Shown piece by piece: positions 1-8,727 of a stretch of DNA of 64,000 nucleotides. Source of the DNA: Flavimaribacter sp024343425. Its GTDB lineage: Bacteria > Pseudomonadota > Alphaproteobacteria > Rhizobiales > Rhizobiaceae. The position numbers were made by a program, and so were the translations under genes. The DNA lies in the NCBI GenBank assembly GCA_965227645.1, contig OZ245773.1, positions 3,472,001 to 3,536,000 on the forward strand, read 5' to 3'. Under the pieces are notes generated by a model. That model saw only the letters and a program-made list of their open reading frames with translations. It did no database searches and was not told where the DNA came from. Positions within the stretch are counted from its first letter, which is position 1. The number at the start of each line of letters is the position of its first letter.

Positions 1-240
1 CGCGGAAGCGAAAAGGACCGGGCCTTCTGGCGCTCTGCAATCGAGGACGGGAAGAACGACGACGAGGCCCTCGAAACGGCGCACAAGCTGCTTCTGGCGA
101 CGAACGCCCTGAACGATACGATCGCGCGGGCGGAGCACTACGGGGCGATTGCGCGCGACGCTCTTGCGCCTTTACCGGAAACGGCGGAAAAAGACGCTTT
201 GCTGGATGTGATCGATTTTTGCATCAGCCGCGTTCATTGA
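1..240 (+). CDS. Polyprenyl (octaprenyl-type) diphosphate synthase, C-terminal fragment
   Basis: The frame is open from base 1 and ends with TGA at 238-240, giving the last 79 residues of a protein that begins outside the window. The all-helical tail, with a run like ETAHKLLLATNALNDTIARA followed by a segment on ARDAL and a final ALLDVIDFCISRV, matches the C-terminus of long-chain trans-isoprenyl diphosphate synthases that make the ubiquinone side chain. The catalytic DDxxD motifs lie upstream and cannot be seen. The next genes (TPR protein, ispE, moaB) follow the order usual in Hyphomicrobiales, which supports the call. The symbol ispB is likely but not proven from this fragment. Confidence 0.8.
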   Translation, partial: RGSEKDRAFWRSAIEDGKNDDEALETAHKLLLATNALNDTIARAEHYGAIARDALAPLPETAEKDALLDVIDFCISRVH

Positions 241-357
241 CCAGGGACTTGCGGCGCGAAAGCAAGAGATCCGGCGTATTGACGAAAAATAGCCATGCTT
301 GAATACCACGTTTGGCGAAGATTCTGTAACAGGCATGCAATTGCGGGAATAAACACT

Positions 358-2349
358 ATGTTGCAACGGAATTTGAAGCGGCTACTCGGTGCAGCGATGA
401 TTGGCGCGTTCATCGCCCTTCCCGCTTCGGCCCTTGCCCAGACTTCCGACACCGCTTTCGACACGACGATAGCCAATAGCTATGCAGGCGCCGTTCTCGC
501 CGGCCAAAGCGCGGAAGCCGATCTTGACCTGGACACGGCGATCGACCTTTACGCCAAAGCGCTCGGCTACGAACCCGACAATATCGACATCAAGCAAAGA
601 CTGATGCTCCTGCTCTTCAAAAGCGGCCGTTTCGAAGAGGGCGTGGAACTCGCCGAGGAACTCAAGACGGAAACCGACGTCGCAAGCGTGGCGGCCCTGG
701 CGCTCGGAATCGACGCCATGGGGAAACGGGAGTTCGGACGCGCTCAGACGCTTTTCGATACGAGCAGCGCAGTCGATCTCGAGCGCCTGCTCAACGGACT
801 TCTTGGCGCCTGGGCGACTTACGGCGAAGGCGACGCCGATAAAGCCATTTCCCAGGTCGAATCGCTCTCGGGGCCGGATTGGTACAATATCTTCAAGATG
901 TTTCACATCGCGTCGATCCACGAACTGAACGGCGACAAGGACGCGGCGCGTCGCCTCTACACGTCCCTCATTCTCGACCAGCAAGCCGCCCGCACTGCGC
1001 CTGACACCTACATCCGCGCAACCATGGCGCTCGCCGGCATGGAAGCGCGCGGTGGAAACAAGCGCGCCGCTCTGGACGCGCTTGCGTCCGGAAGCGCTTT
1101 CGCAAACGGTTACATGCCGCTGGAAACGCTGCATGACATGATCGAGGCGGACATGCCTCCGGCGGCCGATATTGCAAGCCCCGAGCAGGGGGCAGCCGCC
1201 GTGCTGTTCACGATCGGCAGCGCTCTCAATCGCGAGGGCGCGCAGGACTATGTCGCCCTGTATCTGAATTTTGCGCGAGCGCTCGATCCGGACAATGCCT
1301 CGACGCTGATCATCCTTGGCGATCTTGCCGCCAACCTCGAGGATATCGAGGGCGCAAACGAAATTTACCGCGCCATACCAGATAATTCCGTCATGCACCG
1401 CGTGGCGCAATTGCAACTCGGGCTCAACCTTGCCGATCTCGGGCAGGTGGATGAGGCAAAGGCCTATCTGAACGGCCTGATCAACGAGAACCCCGACGAT
1501 CTCCGCTCCTACCTGGCATTGGGCAGCGTCTTGTCTGAAGCCAAGGAATATGACGAGATGGCGGAGAATTACGACAAAGCCGTCAAGGCGATCGGCGTCC
1601 TGCCGAGCCGGTCGCACTGGAATATCTATTTCCAGCGTGGAATCGCCTATGAGCGGATCAAGGAATGGGAAAAGGCCGAACCGAATTTCAAACGCGCCCT
1701 CGAACTGTTTCCCAATCAGCCGCAGGTCATGAATTACCTGGGATATTCATGGGTGGACATGAACATCAATCTCGACGAAGGCATGGCTCTGATCCGTGAC
1801 GCCGTGCGGCTGCGTCCAAATGACGGCTACATCGTCGATTCGCTCGGCTGGGCCTATTATCGCCTGGGTGAATATGACAACGCTGTGGAGGAACTTGAGC
1901 GCGCAGCCGAATTGCTGCCGGGAGATCCCACGATCAACGATCACCTGGGAGACGCATACTGGCGCGCCGGCCGCAAGACGGAAGCCATGTTCCAGTGGGA
2001 GCGTTCGCTGACGATGGAGCCGGAACCGGAAGAAATTCCGAAAATCGAAGCGAAGCTCGAAAAAGGACTTCCGGACGATACCGAGGCAAAACCGGCGACA
2101 GCGAACACGGACAAGACCGAAAGTCAGCCGGGCACCGAAGCCGAAGCGCCGCAGAAGGAAAGCATGACGGTTCCGGACACCGCAAGCCAAGCGGCGCAGT
2201 ACGAGGTGAAGCCGGGACAGACCCTGTGGAACATCGCTGCTGAAATTCTGGGTGACGGGGCTCTTTACGAACAGATTCTGCAGGCCAATCCCGAGCTCAA
2301 CGGCAGGCCCGACCTTATCCATCCAGGCCAAGTCATTAATCTGCCGTGA
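358..2349 (+). CDS. Exported TPR-repeat protein with C-terminal LysM domain
   Basis: This 663-residue protein begins at the ATG at 358, because that start gives a clean signal peptide (about residues 1-28, ending ALAQ). An in-frame start at 295 would place unrelated sequence before it. Residues about 40-560 are a helical tetratricopeptide array; late units carry typical signatures such as LGYSWVDM and LGWAYYRLGEYDNAV. A charged Glu/Lys/Pro/Thr linker follows, then one LysM module over the last 50 residues (YEVKPGQTLWNIA to LIHPGQVINLP), which normally binds peptidoglycan. It probably acts in the periplasm as an envelope scaffold. It sits between the polyprenyl synthetase and ispE; ispE starts 21 bases downstream, so co-transcription is likely. 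Confidence 0.85.
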   Translation: MLQRNLKRLLGAAMIGAFIALPASALAQTSDTAFDTTIANSYAGAVLAGQSAEADLDLDTAIDLYAKALGYEPDNIDIKQRLMLLLFKSGRFEEGVELAEELKTETDVASVAALALGIDAMGKREFGRAQTLFDTSSAVDLERLLNGLLGAWATYGEGDADKAISQVESLSGPDWYNIFKMFHIASIHELNGDKDAARRLYTSLILDQQAARTAPDTYIRATMALAGMEARGGNKRAALDALASGSAFANGYMPLETLHDMIEADMPPAADIASPEQGAAAVLFTIGSALNREGAQDYVALYLNFARALDPDNASTLIILGDLAANLEDIEGANEIYRAIPDNSVMHRVAQLQLGLNLADLGQVDEAKAYLNGLINENPDDLRSYLALGSVLSEAKEYDEMAENYDKAVKAIGVLPSRSHWNIYFQRGIAYERIKEWEKAEPNFKRALELFPNQPQVMNYLGYSWVDMNINLDEGMALIRDAVRLRPNDGYIVDSLGWAYYRLGEYDNAVEELERAAELLPGDPTINDHLGDAYWRAGRKTEAMFQWERSLTMEPEPEEIPKIEAKLEKGLPDDTEAKPATANTDKTESQPGTEAEAPQKESMTVPDTASQAAQYEVKPGQTLWNIAAEILGDGALYEQILQANPELNGRPDLIHPGQVINLP

Positions 2350-2370
2350 CCTGCGCGGCATGACCAATTC

Positions 2371-3258
2371 ATGGCCCAAATAGCCGAATTCGCTCCGGCG
2401 AAGATCAATCTGTGTCTGCATGTCACCGGACAGCGACAGGATGGCTATCATCTTCTGGAAACCATTGTCATGTTCGCTGATGTCGGCGACCGTGTTCGTG
2501 TCGAAGCGGCGCCCGAAGACCGTTTTTGCCTATCCGGCCCATTCGCGCCGGAATTGGATACAGCGCATGAAAATATTGTTGTTCGTGCGCGCGACAGTCT
2601 ACGCGACGCCTTCCCCGAAAAGGCGCATCCGGTTTCGATACATCTGGAAAAGAACCTTCCCGTCGCGTCCGGAATAGGCGGCGGGTCGGCTGACGCCGCA
2701 GCCTGCCTCAGGGCGTTGCGCGCGCTCTGGCTAATCCCTGAAAACGCAGACCTTGCCGCCGTCGCTCTGAAGCTTGGCGCGGACGTTCCGATGTGTCTTG
2801 CCGGCCAGCCTCTGGTTGCGCGCGGGATCGGGGAAAGGATCGTATTGCTTCCATCCGTCGCGCCGCTTCCGATCGTGCTGGTGAACCCCTTAAGCGGCGT
2901 TTCCACCCCGGAAATATTCTCTCGCCTCGCTTCCAAAACAAATCCCGGCTTACCTGAAATCCCGTCGATCAGCGGCTTTCATCAACTGATCGATTTTCTC
3001 AAAGGCCTGAGAAACGATCTGGAGCGTCCAGCAAGCGCAATCGCCCCTGAAATCGATACGATCAATCGAGCTTTGCAGGACACCGGCGCCGCGCTGGCCC
3101 GGATGTCCGGATCAGGCGCGACCTGTTTCGGCCTCTATCCTTCGCTTGAAGACGCGCAATCGGCCGCATCCGAGCTTCAACGGCGCTTCCCCGGCTGGTA
3201 TATCGCCGCCGGACGGTGTATCGGCTCACAGGACGCTACCGGAAAGGCCATGCAGTGA
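2371..3258 (+). CDS. ispE: 4-diphosphocytidyl-2-C-methyl-D-erythritol kinase
   Basis: IspE phosphorylates CDP-methylerythritol at the 2-hydroxyl in the non-mevalonate isoprenoid pathway. The 295-residue length is normal for the family. The N-terminus FAPAKINLCLHVTG is the family's substrate-binding opening. The GHMP-kinase phosphate-binding loop appears as PVASGIGGGSADAAA around residue 100. The C-terminal GHMP motif shows as ARMSGSGATCFGLY. Its place after the polyprenyl synthase puts two steps of isoprenoid metabolism together. The stop overlaps the start of moaB (GTGA), which indicates translational coupling. Confidence 0.95.
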   Translation: MAQIAEFAPAKINLCLHVTGQRQDGYHLLETIVMFADVGDRVRVEAAPEDRFCLSGPFAPELDTAHENIVVRARDSLRDAFPEKAHPVSIHLEKNLPVASGIGGGSADAAACLRALRALWLIPENADLAAVALKLGADVPMCLAGQPLVARGIGERIVLLPSVAPLPIVLVNPLSGVSTPEIFSRLASKTNPGLPEIPSISGFHQLIDFLKGLRNDLERPASAIAPEIDTINRALQDTGAALARMSGSGATCFGLYPSLEDAQSAASELQRRFPGWYIAAGRCIGSQDATGKAMQ

Positions 3259-3800
3259 CGAGGATCGATGAGAACCGCCCATTCATTCCGGTCAACATAG
3301 CCGTGTTGACAGTTTCCGACACACGGACGCTGGACGACGACCGGTCAGGCGATACGCTGGTCGCGCGTATCGAGGCCGCCGGGCACCGGATTGCCGCGCG
3401 CGACATCGTGACGGATGACCGCGACAGAATAGCAAGCCTCGTCAAATCCTGGGCGCAGGATCCGCAGGTGGACGTCATCATCACCACCGGCGGCACCGGC
3501 TTCACCGGACGCGACGTTACGCCGGAAGCGATCACCCCGCTGTTCGACAAACAGATGGACGGCTTTTCGGAAGTCTTTCACCGGATCAGCTATGACAAGA
3601 TCGGCACGTCGACGATCCAGTCGCGCGCGACCGGCGGCGTGATCGACGCCACTTACGTGTTCGTCCTTCCCGGTTCGCCCGGCGCCTGCAAGGACGCCTG
3701 GGACGGTATTCTGAAACAGCAGCTCGACTATCGCCATATGCCCTGCAATTTCATCGAGATCATGCCGAGGCTCGACGAGCACCTGAAACGCGGCAGTTGA
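3255..3800 (+). CDS. moaB: Molybdenum cofactor biosynthesis protein B (MoaB/Mog fold)
   Basis: This 181-residue protein of the MoaB/Mog family adenylylates or handles molybdopterin before metal insertion. I chose the GTG at 3255, which overlaps the ispE stop as GTGA, over an in-frame GTG at 3216 inside ispE. The family signature TTGGTGFTGRDVTPEA binds the pterin. The pattern AVLTVSDTRTLDDDRSGD near the N-terminus and the LPGSPGACKDAW segment are also typical. Length and motifs are intact. The terminal step is shared with other Moa/Mog proteins, so MoaB is named from overall similarity. Confidence 0.92.
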   Translation: MTRIDENRPFIPVNIAVLTVSDTRTLDDDRSGDTLVARIEAAGHRIAARDIVTDDRDRIASLVKSWAQDPQVDVIITTGGTGFTGRDVTPEAITPLFDKQMDGFSEVFHRISYDKIGTSTIQSRATGGVIDATYVFVLPGSPGACKDAWDGILKQQLDYRHMPCNFIEIMPRLDEHLKRGS

Positions 3801-3818
3801 ACCGGCCCGCGACAGCCG

Positions 3819-4814
3819 TCAGTGATTATGGTCGTGACCGCAACCCGCATCGCCGACTTCGGCCTTCAACTTGTTACGAAGATCTTTCATATGGGCAAAG
3901 AAGGGTATCGGCTCACGCTCGACATGCACGCCCTCGAACTCGTCGTAGAGAACCTGGACACTGACCACGAGCCGTTCTGCATCGCCCCAGTGTACATATT
4001 CGCTGACATCGATGTCGAAGGCCGCCTCCAGCGGTGACATGCCGCGATCGTAGCGCTTGCGTGTCTCGTCGGTAACGTATTCGAGGTAGCCCCTGATAGC
4101 GCGAACACCCGACTTGTCGGTAATGGCGCCGTGCCCCGGAACCACAATATCCACTTCCATGTCCAGGATCATGTCGCAGGCCTTGATCCAGTTCGACATG
4201 GGGCCTGCCCATGATATCGGCGTGCCATCATTGAATATAATGTCGCCCGTATAGAGTATGTGCTCTTCGGGCAGATAGACGAGAGTATCGCCTTTTGTAT
4301 GAGCCGGTCCCACCTCGAAAAGCTGGACCGTCTTGTCGCCCACCTTGATCTCGTGCCGGCCGCTGAAGGTCTCGTTCGGCGGGGTCAGCGTGATGCCCGA
4401 GAAATCGAAGGGCCTGAAACACTCGAGTACGAATTCGCCGGCTTTGCCGAACTGTTCGACATTGTCCATGATCGCCTTGAATGCTGCAGGCGTGACATGG
4501 TCGAATTCGTCCATCGTTCCCTGCGACGCAATGATATGAGCGCCTTTGACCAGCTCGTTGCCGAATGTGTGGTCGCCATTGGCGTGGGTGTTGACGAGCG
4601 TTCCTATATGTTCTGCCTGGGGCACGGCCCGGCGCATGTCGTCCAGCATCTCGGCGGTCAGCTTCAGATCGAACAGCGTGTCGACCAGCAGACTCGCCTC
4701 GCCGTCCGTGATGAGGCCGGCATTGCTCCAGCCCCAGCTTCCGTCCGGCTGGAGATAGGCCCAGCAGCCGTTGCCGACGTCATGCATGCCTTTGGTGAAT
4801 TGCCATTTCCCCAT
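3819..4814 (-). CDS. MBL-fold metallo-hydrolase
   Basis: This is a 331-residue metallo-beta-lactamase-fold enzyme. The metal site shows as THANGDH at residues 76-82, followed by a GPAHTKGD segment, the YTGDIIF aspartate and PGHGAITD. The usual HxHxDH is therefore HANGDH, with the second His replaced by Asn. A His/Asp-rich tail (GHDHNH) closes the protein. It is the last gene after dctP-dctQ-dctM, 18 bases past dctM, so it is probably co-transcribed and may hydrolyse the imported compound or a thioester or lactone derived from it. The substrate cannot be read from sequence. Confidence 0.8.
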   Translation of the reverse strand: MGKWQFTKGMHDVGNGCWAYLQPDGSWGWSNAGLITDGEASLLVDTLFDLKLTAEMLDDMRRAVPQAEHIGTLVNTHANGDHTFGNELVKGAHIIASQGTMDEFDHVTPAAFKAIMDNVEQFGKAGEFVLECFRPFDFSGITLTPPNETFSGRHEIKVGDKTVQLFEVGPAHTKGDTLVYLPEEHILYTGDIIFNDGTPISWAGPMSNWIKACDMILDMEVDIVVPGHGAITDKSGVRAIRGYLEYVTDETRKRYDRGMSPLEAAFDIDVSEYVHWGDAERLVVSVQVLYDEFEGVHVEREPIPFFAHMKDLRNKLKAEVGDAGCGHDHNH

Positions 4815-4832
4815 TGTTTCCTCCTCGATCAG

Positions 4833-6146
4833 TTACAGAAGCGCGGTCGCGAGCGCCGGAAAGATGAAGACCGCTGCGAGCACCATAAGCATCATCGCCG
4901 CAAAGGGGAGCGCACCGGTGAAAATCTCGCCCAGGGTGATAGTGCTCTCCGTCCCCAGCGTCGCCTTGATAACGAAGACGGCAATGCCGAAAGGCGGCGT
5001 CAACAGGCCTATCTCCACGGCAAGGATCGTCAGAACGCCGAGCCAGATCAGATTGACATCGGTTCCGAGCAGGATCGGCAGGGCGACCGGCAGCGTCAGA
5101 AGCATGATCGAGGCGGAATCGAGCACGGTGCCGAGCAGCATGATGACGATCAGCAAAGCGATCACGATGCCCGTGACGCCGAAGCCGGATTCGACGACAT
5201 AGCTGCCCAGCCAGCCGGGCATGCCGAACATGGCCAGCATGCGCGAATAGAGGCTCGCGCCCATGATCAGGAAGCAGATCGACGATGTGGTATGGCCGGT
5301 CTGCACGAGCACCTGCCAGAAGCTTGCAAGCGACAGACGCCGCTTCGCAAGCGAAATCACAAGAGCACCCAGTGCGCCTGCGGCGCCTGCTTCGGTCGGC
5401 GTGAAGATCCCGCCATAGATGCCGCCGAGCACCAGGGCGACAAGAATAATGATTGGCGAGATCTTCGACACCATCTCGCCAAAACCCATCTCCGGCAGAT
5501 CGTTCGCTGCGCTTCGTGCATCGCCGATAAAGGAAGGCGCAAGGCGGCCCATCAGCATGATGCCGATGCAATAGACGAGCGAGAGGATGATGCCGGGAAT
5601 GATTCCCGCGATGAAGAGTTCGCCGACGGACTGCTCGGTCAGAACGCCATAGAGGATGAACAGCAGGCTCGGCGGAATCAGCATGCCGAGAACGGATGAA
5701 CCGGCCACCACGCCGACCGCGAAGCGGGGCCTGTAACCGTGTCTGATCATCTCTGGCACCGCCACCTTGGTGAAGACGGCGGCCGAGGCGATCGAAATAC
5801 CGGTGATGGCTGCAAAGACCGCATTGGCCGCAACCGTTGCAATGCCAAGACCGCCAAGGACCTTGCGGAAGACATGCGCCGCGACCTCGAACGTGTCCCG
5901 GCCGATGCCCGCCACCGAGACCAGCAGTCCCATCAGGACGAACAGGGGCACCACCCCGAACAAGTATTCGGAGATCGTGTCCTTGAAGGCCAGAACCAGC
6001 ATGTTGGAGGCGACGTTGAAATTGTCGCGCAGCAGCCAGACACCGACGAAGGAAAGCAGCGTCAGCGCCACCGCGACATGCATTCCGGCATAGATCAGCA
6101 CCAGCATCAGGACGATGGAACCGAAAGCGATTTCTATTCCGCTCAC
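4833..6146 (-). CDS. TRAP transporter large permease (DctM type), system 1
   Basis: This 437-residue integral membrane protein has about 12 hydrophobic segments and the DctM hallmarks ANAVFAAITGISIASAAVF, GSSVLGMLIPPSLLFILYG and PTEAGAAGALGA. It forms the ion-coupled channel of a tripartite ATP-independent periplasmic transporter. The start is the GTG at 6146, which overlaps the dctQ stop as GTGA; longer upstream frames only read through dctQ. It belongs to the leftward operon dctP-dctQ-dctM-MBL hydrolase. It is clearly paralogous to the DctM of system 2 at 30194-31507 (same length, many shared blocks). Confidence 0.92.
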   Translation of the reverse strand: MSGIEIAFGSIVLMLVLIYAGMHVAVALTLLSFVGVWLLRDNFNVASNMLVLAFKDTISEYLFGVVPLFVLMGLLVSVAGIGRDTFEVAAHVFRKVLGGLGIATVAANAVFAAITGISIASAAVFTKVAVPEMIRHGYRPRFAVGVVAGSSVLGMLIPPSLLFILYGVLTEQSVGELFIAGIIPGIILSLVYCIGIMLMGRLAPSFIGDARSAANDLPEMGFGEMVSKISPIIILVALVLGGIYGGIFTPTEAGAAGALGALVISLAKRRLSLASFWQVLVQTGHTTSSICFLIMGASLYSRMLAMFGMPGWLGSYVVESGFGVTGIVIALLIVIMLLGTVLDSASIMLLTLPVALPILLGTDVNLIWLGVLTILAVEIGLLTPPFGIAVFVIKATLGTESTITLGEIFTGALPFAAMMLMVLAAVFIFPALATALL

Positions 6147-6688
6147 CGGTTGCCTCCGACATGCACAAAGTCCCGCAACGCCATGAGCAGGAACTGGATC
6201 GTGGTTGCGACGATACCGGCCAGCATGATGGCGAAGAGCGGCCACTGCACGATGGTGAAGAAGCCCGGATTCCCCATGAAATGCCGCGCCGGGAATTCCC
6301 ATGCCTGCGCGAGATGGGGCCAGAACTTCCAGGCGACGATGGCAAGCAGGACCGCTCCGGTCATGTTGAAGAGACCGAGAAGCAGAAAGCGGACGCGCGG
6401 CGCCTTGCGTTCAAGCAGGTTCAGGAGGACATCGGAGCGCGTCATCGAGCCCGACCGCAGCGTATGGGCAAGCTGCAGGAAGACGATGCCGACGATCGAG
6501 AACGAGACCAGCTCCGGCACGCCGGCGATCGGCGCGTTCATTGCGGTCCGGCCGAAGATGTCGGCGTTGATCAGCACCATCAATCCGATAATCCAGATCG
6601 TGCCGAGTGCGTTCATCACACCAATCAGCCTGCTGAACGGGCCGTCCGGCTGCTCCTCGGGATGCGACTCGGTGGTTTCGAGACTCAT
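6143..6688 (-). CDS. TRAP transporter small permease (DctQ type), system 1
   Basis: This 181-residue protein has four predicted membrane helices (for example LGTIWIIGLMVLINADIF and FNMTGAVLLAIVAWKFW), the size and topology of DctQ subunits that bridge the binding protein and DctM. The motif NADIFGRTAMNAPIAGVPEL matches the family's conserved first-helix region. It lies between dctP (57 bases upstream) and dctM (4-base overlap). The imported substrate is unknown; the neighbouring catabolic genes suggest an organic acid. Confidence 0.9.
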   Translation of the reverse strand: MSLETTESHPEEQPDGPFSRLIGVMNALGTIWIIGLMVLINADIFGRTAMNAPIAGVPELVSFSIVGIVFLQLAHTLRSGSMTRSDVLLNLLERKAPRVRFLLLGLFNMTGAVLLAIVAWKFWPHLAQAWEFPARHFMGNPGFFTIVQWPLFAIMLAGIVATTIQFLLMALRDFVHVGGNR

Positions 6689-6745
6689 GAAGCTCCTCCC
6701 CGCGGTCCCGACGCAATGGCGGGACCGACAGTGCGACCGTGCAGC

Positions 6746-7819
6746 CTATTCGGCGAGATAATCGCGGACGAAGGTGAAGCCGCTTTTCTTCAGATTGTCG
6801 CGATAGGCTTCCAAGACCTTGCGACCGGGTTCGCCACGTGCGTCGGCAGCGGCAATCCAGGCGGTCGTCGGATTGGGCAGATTCTCGATCCACTTCTCAT
6901 GGTTGGCCTTGTCGAATTCGACAATCGTGCCGCCGTTTTCGAGCATGGTCTTCTTCGCCGAATCGTACCGGGCCTCCTGTTCGTCGAAATAGGCACTCGT
7001 ATAAGCTGCGGCCGCTTTGCGGAAAGCCGCCTTGGTATCGTCGGAGAAGGTGTCCCAGACAGGCTTTGCCACGCCAAGCCCGCCGATATACATGGCGCCG
7101 AAATTGACGAGGTTCCAGTTCGGTGCAACTTCATAAAGCTTTGCGGGAACGCCAGCCGTCATCCAGCCGATGTAACCGTCGTAAACGCCGGTTTTTATGT
7201 CATTGTAAAAGGTAACGAAACTACCCTGCACGCCCACGGCGCCGGTGCCGTTGAGCCAGGCGAGATTGGGACCCGCACCGCCGATCTTGACCCCTTCGAG
7301 ATCAGACAGTTGCGTCAAGGCTTTGTTGGCGCCGATATTGTAATCGTCGATGGCGATGCCACCGCCGATATAGACGATGCCGGTCGCCTCCTCTACCGAG
7401 GACAAGGCGCCTTCGGTATTCATCAGGGCGTCCTCCACGGCCTTGGTTACCGAACGCGGATCGGCCGGGCCGAACGGCATTGCGTAAGTCATGTTGAGAA
7501 GGCCGAGCTGTGCCGGATTGAACACGCCGCTCATCTGGCCGACCTCTATGATGCCCTGCTGGAAGGCATCGACTTCGCTGCCCAGCTTCACGATCGTGCC
7601 GCCATAGGCCTGGGTCCATTCGATCTCGATCTCGCCGTTTTTGGCAAGTTCCTCGGCCAGCACCGGAATGAAGGTATCCTTCAAATGCTTGACCCAGAGG
7701 AACACCTCCGGATGGCCGGTGGCCATGGTGAACTTCAGTTTTTCGACAGCCGTTGCGGTAACGGTTCCTGCCAGTAGCGCTGCTGCGGCTGCAGCGCCCA
7801 CAAATGTTCTGCGATACAT
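6746..7819 (-). CDS. TRAP transporter substrate-binding protein (DctP type), system 1
   Basis: This 357-residue periplasmic protein begins with a Sec-type signal peptide (MYRRTFVGAAAAAALLAGTV, cleavage near TATA). The mature part has the DctP fold, including the ligand-gripping segment GAGPNLAWLNGTGAVGV and the phrase YEVAPNWNLVNFGAMY. It delivers substrate to DctQM. It closely resembles the binding protein at 32085-33158 (shared T.A..HP.V..WV opening and Y.GGT/GGQ segment), so both may bind related aromatic or carboxylic acids. It is transcribed away from the TetR gene at 7978, and the shared region between them holds operator-like repeats. Confidence 0.92.
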   Translation of the reverse strand: MYRRTFVGAAAAAALLAGTVTATAVEKLKFTMATGHPEVFLWVKHLKDTFIPVLAEELAKNGEIEIEWTQAYGGTIVKLGSEVDAFQQGIIEVGQMSGVFNPAQLGLLNMTYAMPFGPADPRSVTKAVEDALMNTEGALSSVEEATGIVYIGGGIAIDDYNIGANKALTQLSDLEGVKIGGAGPNLAWLNGTGAVGVQGSFVTFYNDIKTGVYDGYIGWMTAGVPAKLYEVAPNWNLVNFGAMYIGGLGVAKPVWDTFSDDTKAAFRKAAAAYTSAYFDEQEARYDSAKKTMLENGGTIVEFDKANHEKWIENLPNPTTAWIAAADARGEPGRKVLEAYRDNLKKSGFTFVRDYLAE

Positions 7820-7890
7820 GCTGATCCTCCCTTTCTCCTCCCGACGATGCCTCCTTCACGTCGCCGGGATGTCCGTCCTCTCTACCCAAT

Positions 7891-7929
7891 TTTGAACAGG
7901 TTGACAAGTTTTTTGATATATCGTTCAAA
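7891..7929. promoter_or_regulatory. Divergent promoter/operator region between dctP and tetR
   Basis: The 158-base region between the two divergent genes contains a TTGACA -35-like hexamer at 7901. It is flanked by the inverted repeat TTTGAAC (7891-7897) and GTTCAAA (7923-7929). The AT-rich patch TTTTTTGATATATC lies inside. This is a plausible site for the adjacent TetR protein, which would then control both the transporter and the hydrolase genes. The binding is inferred only. Confidence 0.45.
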
Positions 7930-7977
7930 TGGCGCTATGAATCATCCGACCACGGAATACATGGCGGAAAGGAAACA

Positions 7978-8682
7978 ATGGGCGTTACAGGCAAATCCGG
8001 CCGGTCGGCGGCAGCGAAGGAAGACGTGGGCGATGAAGGCAAATCCAGACCCTCGCCGCGAGAACGTATTCTCGCAAGCGCCGAAAAACTGTTCGGCGAT
8101 CTGGGTTTCGACGGCGCGTCCGTACGCCAGATCGCCTTAGCTGCCGACGTGCCCGTGGCACTGGCGAACTATCATTTCGGCTCCAAGGAAGGGCTCTACA
8201 GAGCGATCTTCGAACTTCGGACCCCGACCATCGTCGACCAGCGTGTTGCCGGTCTGAAACTGGCGGAGATGGAAAGCGACCCCACCCGCCGTCTGGAACT
8301 CGTGGTCAAGGCACTCATCGTTCCCATGATCCATCTCCGCAATACGGAGAAGAACGCATCCTTTGCCCGCATCATGGCGAGAGAAACATCGGATCCGGCG
8401 GCCCGCAACCGCAGAATCGTCAGCGACCTCTTCGATCCGGTCGCACATCTCATGCTCAAGGCAATCTCGGAAGCCCTGCCCGACCGCACGCTGGAGGAGG
8501 TCCACTGGGGCTATCACGTCATGCTTGGCGCCATGGTGTTCATCATGGCCGATTCCGGCCGCATCAGCAGACTTTCGGAAGGTCGGTGCGATCCGGACGA
8601 CGAGAACGCTACGGCGACCCACATGGTCGCCCTGCTGCTTGCTGCCCTGAAATACGGAAAGGTGAATCAGGACAAGGCCTAG
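7978..8682 (+). CDS. TetR-family transcriptional regulator
   Basis: This 234-residue protein has a TetR helix-turn-helix near residues 25-70, with the signature ASVRQIALAADV followed by NYHFGSKEGLYRAIF. The C-terminal part is helical and longer than in the shortest family members, in line with a ligand-binding domain. About 20 residues precede the DNA-binding domain. It is divergent from TRAP system 1 and is followed 45 bases later by a fumarylacetoacetase-family gene and a cupin gene, which makes those genes its probable targets. The effector is unknown. Confidence 0.88.
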   Translation: MGVTGKSGRSAAAKEDVGDEGKSRPSPRERILASAEKLFGDLGFDGASVRQIALAADVPVALANYHFGSKEGLYRAIFELRTPTIVDQRVAGLKLAEMESDPTRRLELVVKALIVPMIHLRNTEKNASFARIMARETSDPAARNRRIVSDLFDPVAHLMLKAISEALPDRTLEEVHWGYHVMLGAMVFIMADSGRISRLSEGRCDPDDENATATHMVALLLAALKYGKVNQDKA

Positions 8683-8727
8683 ATCTACCTGAATTGATTG
8701 ATCGGTTCAGGTCACAGGAGGAGAAAA

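Noticed and set aside
382..1617. Long open frame on the minus strand across the TPR gene
   Set aside because: It is a high-GC shadow of the TPR gene; its Arg/Gly/Val-rich protein has no family features.
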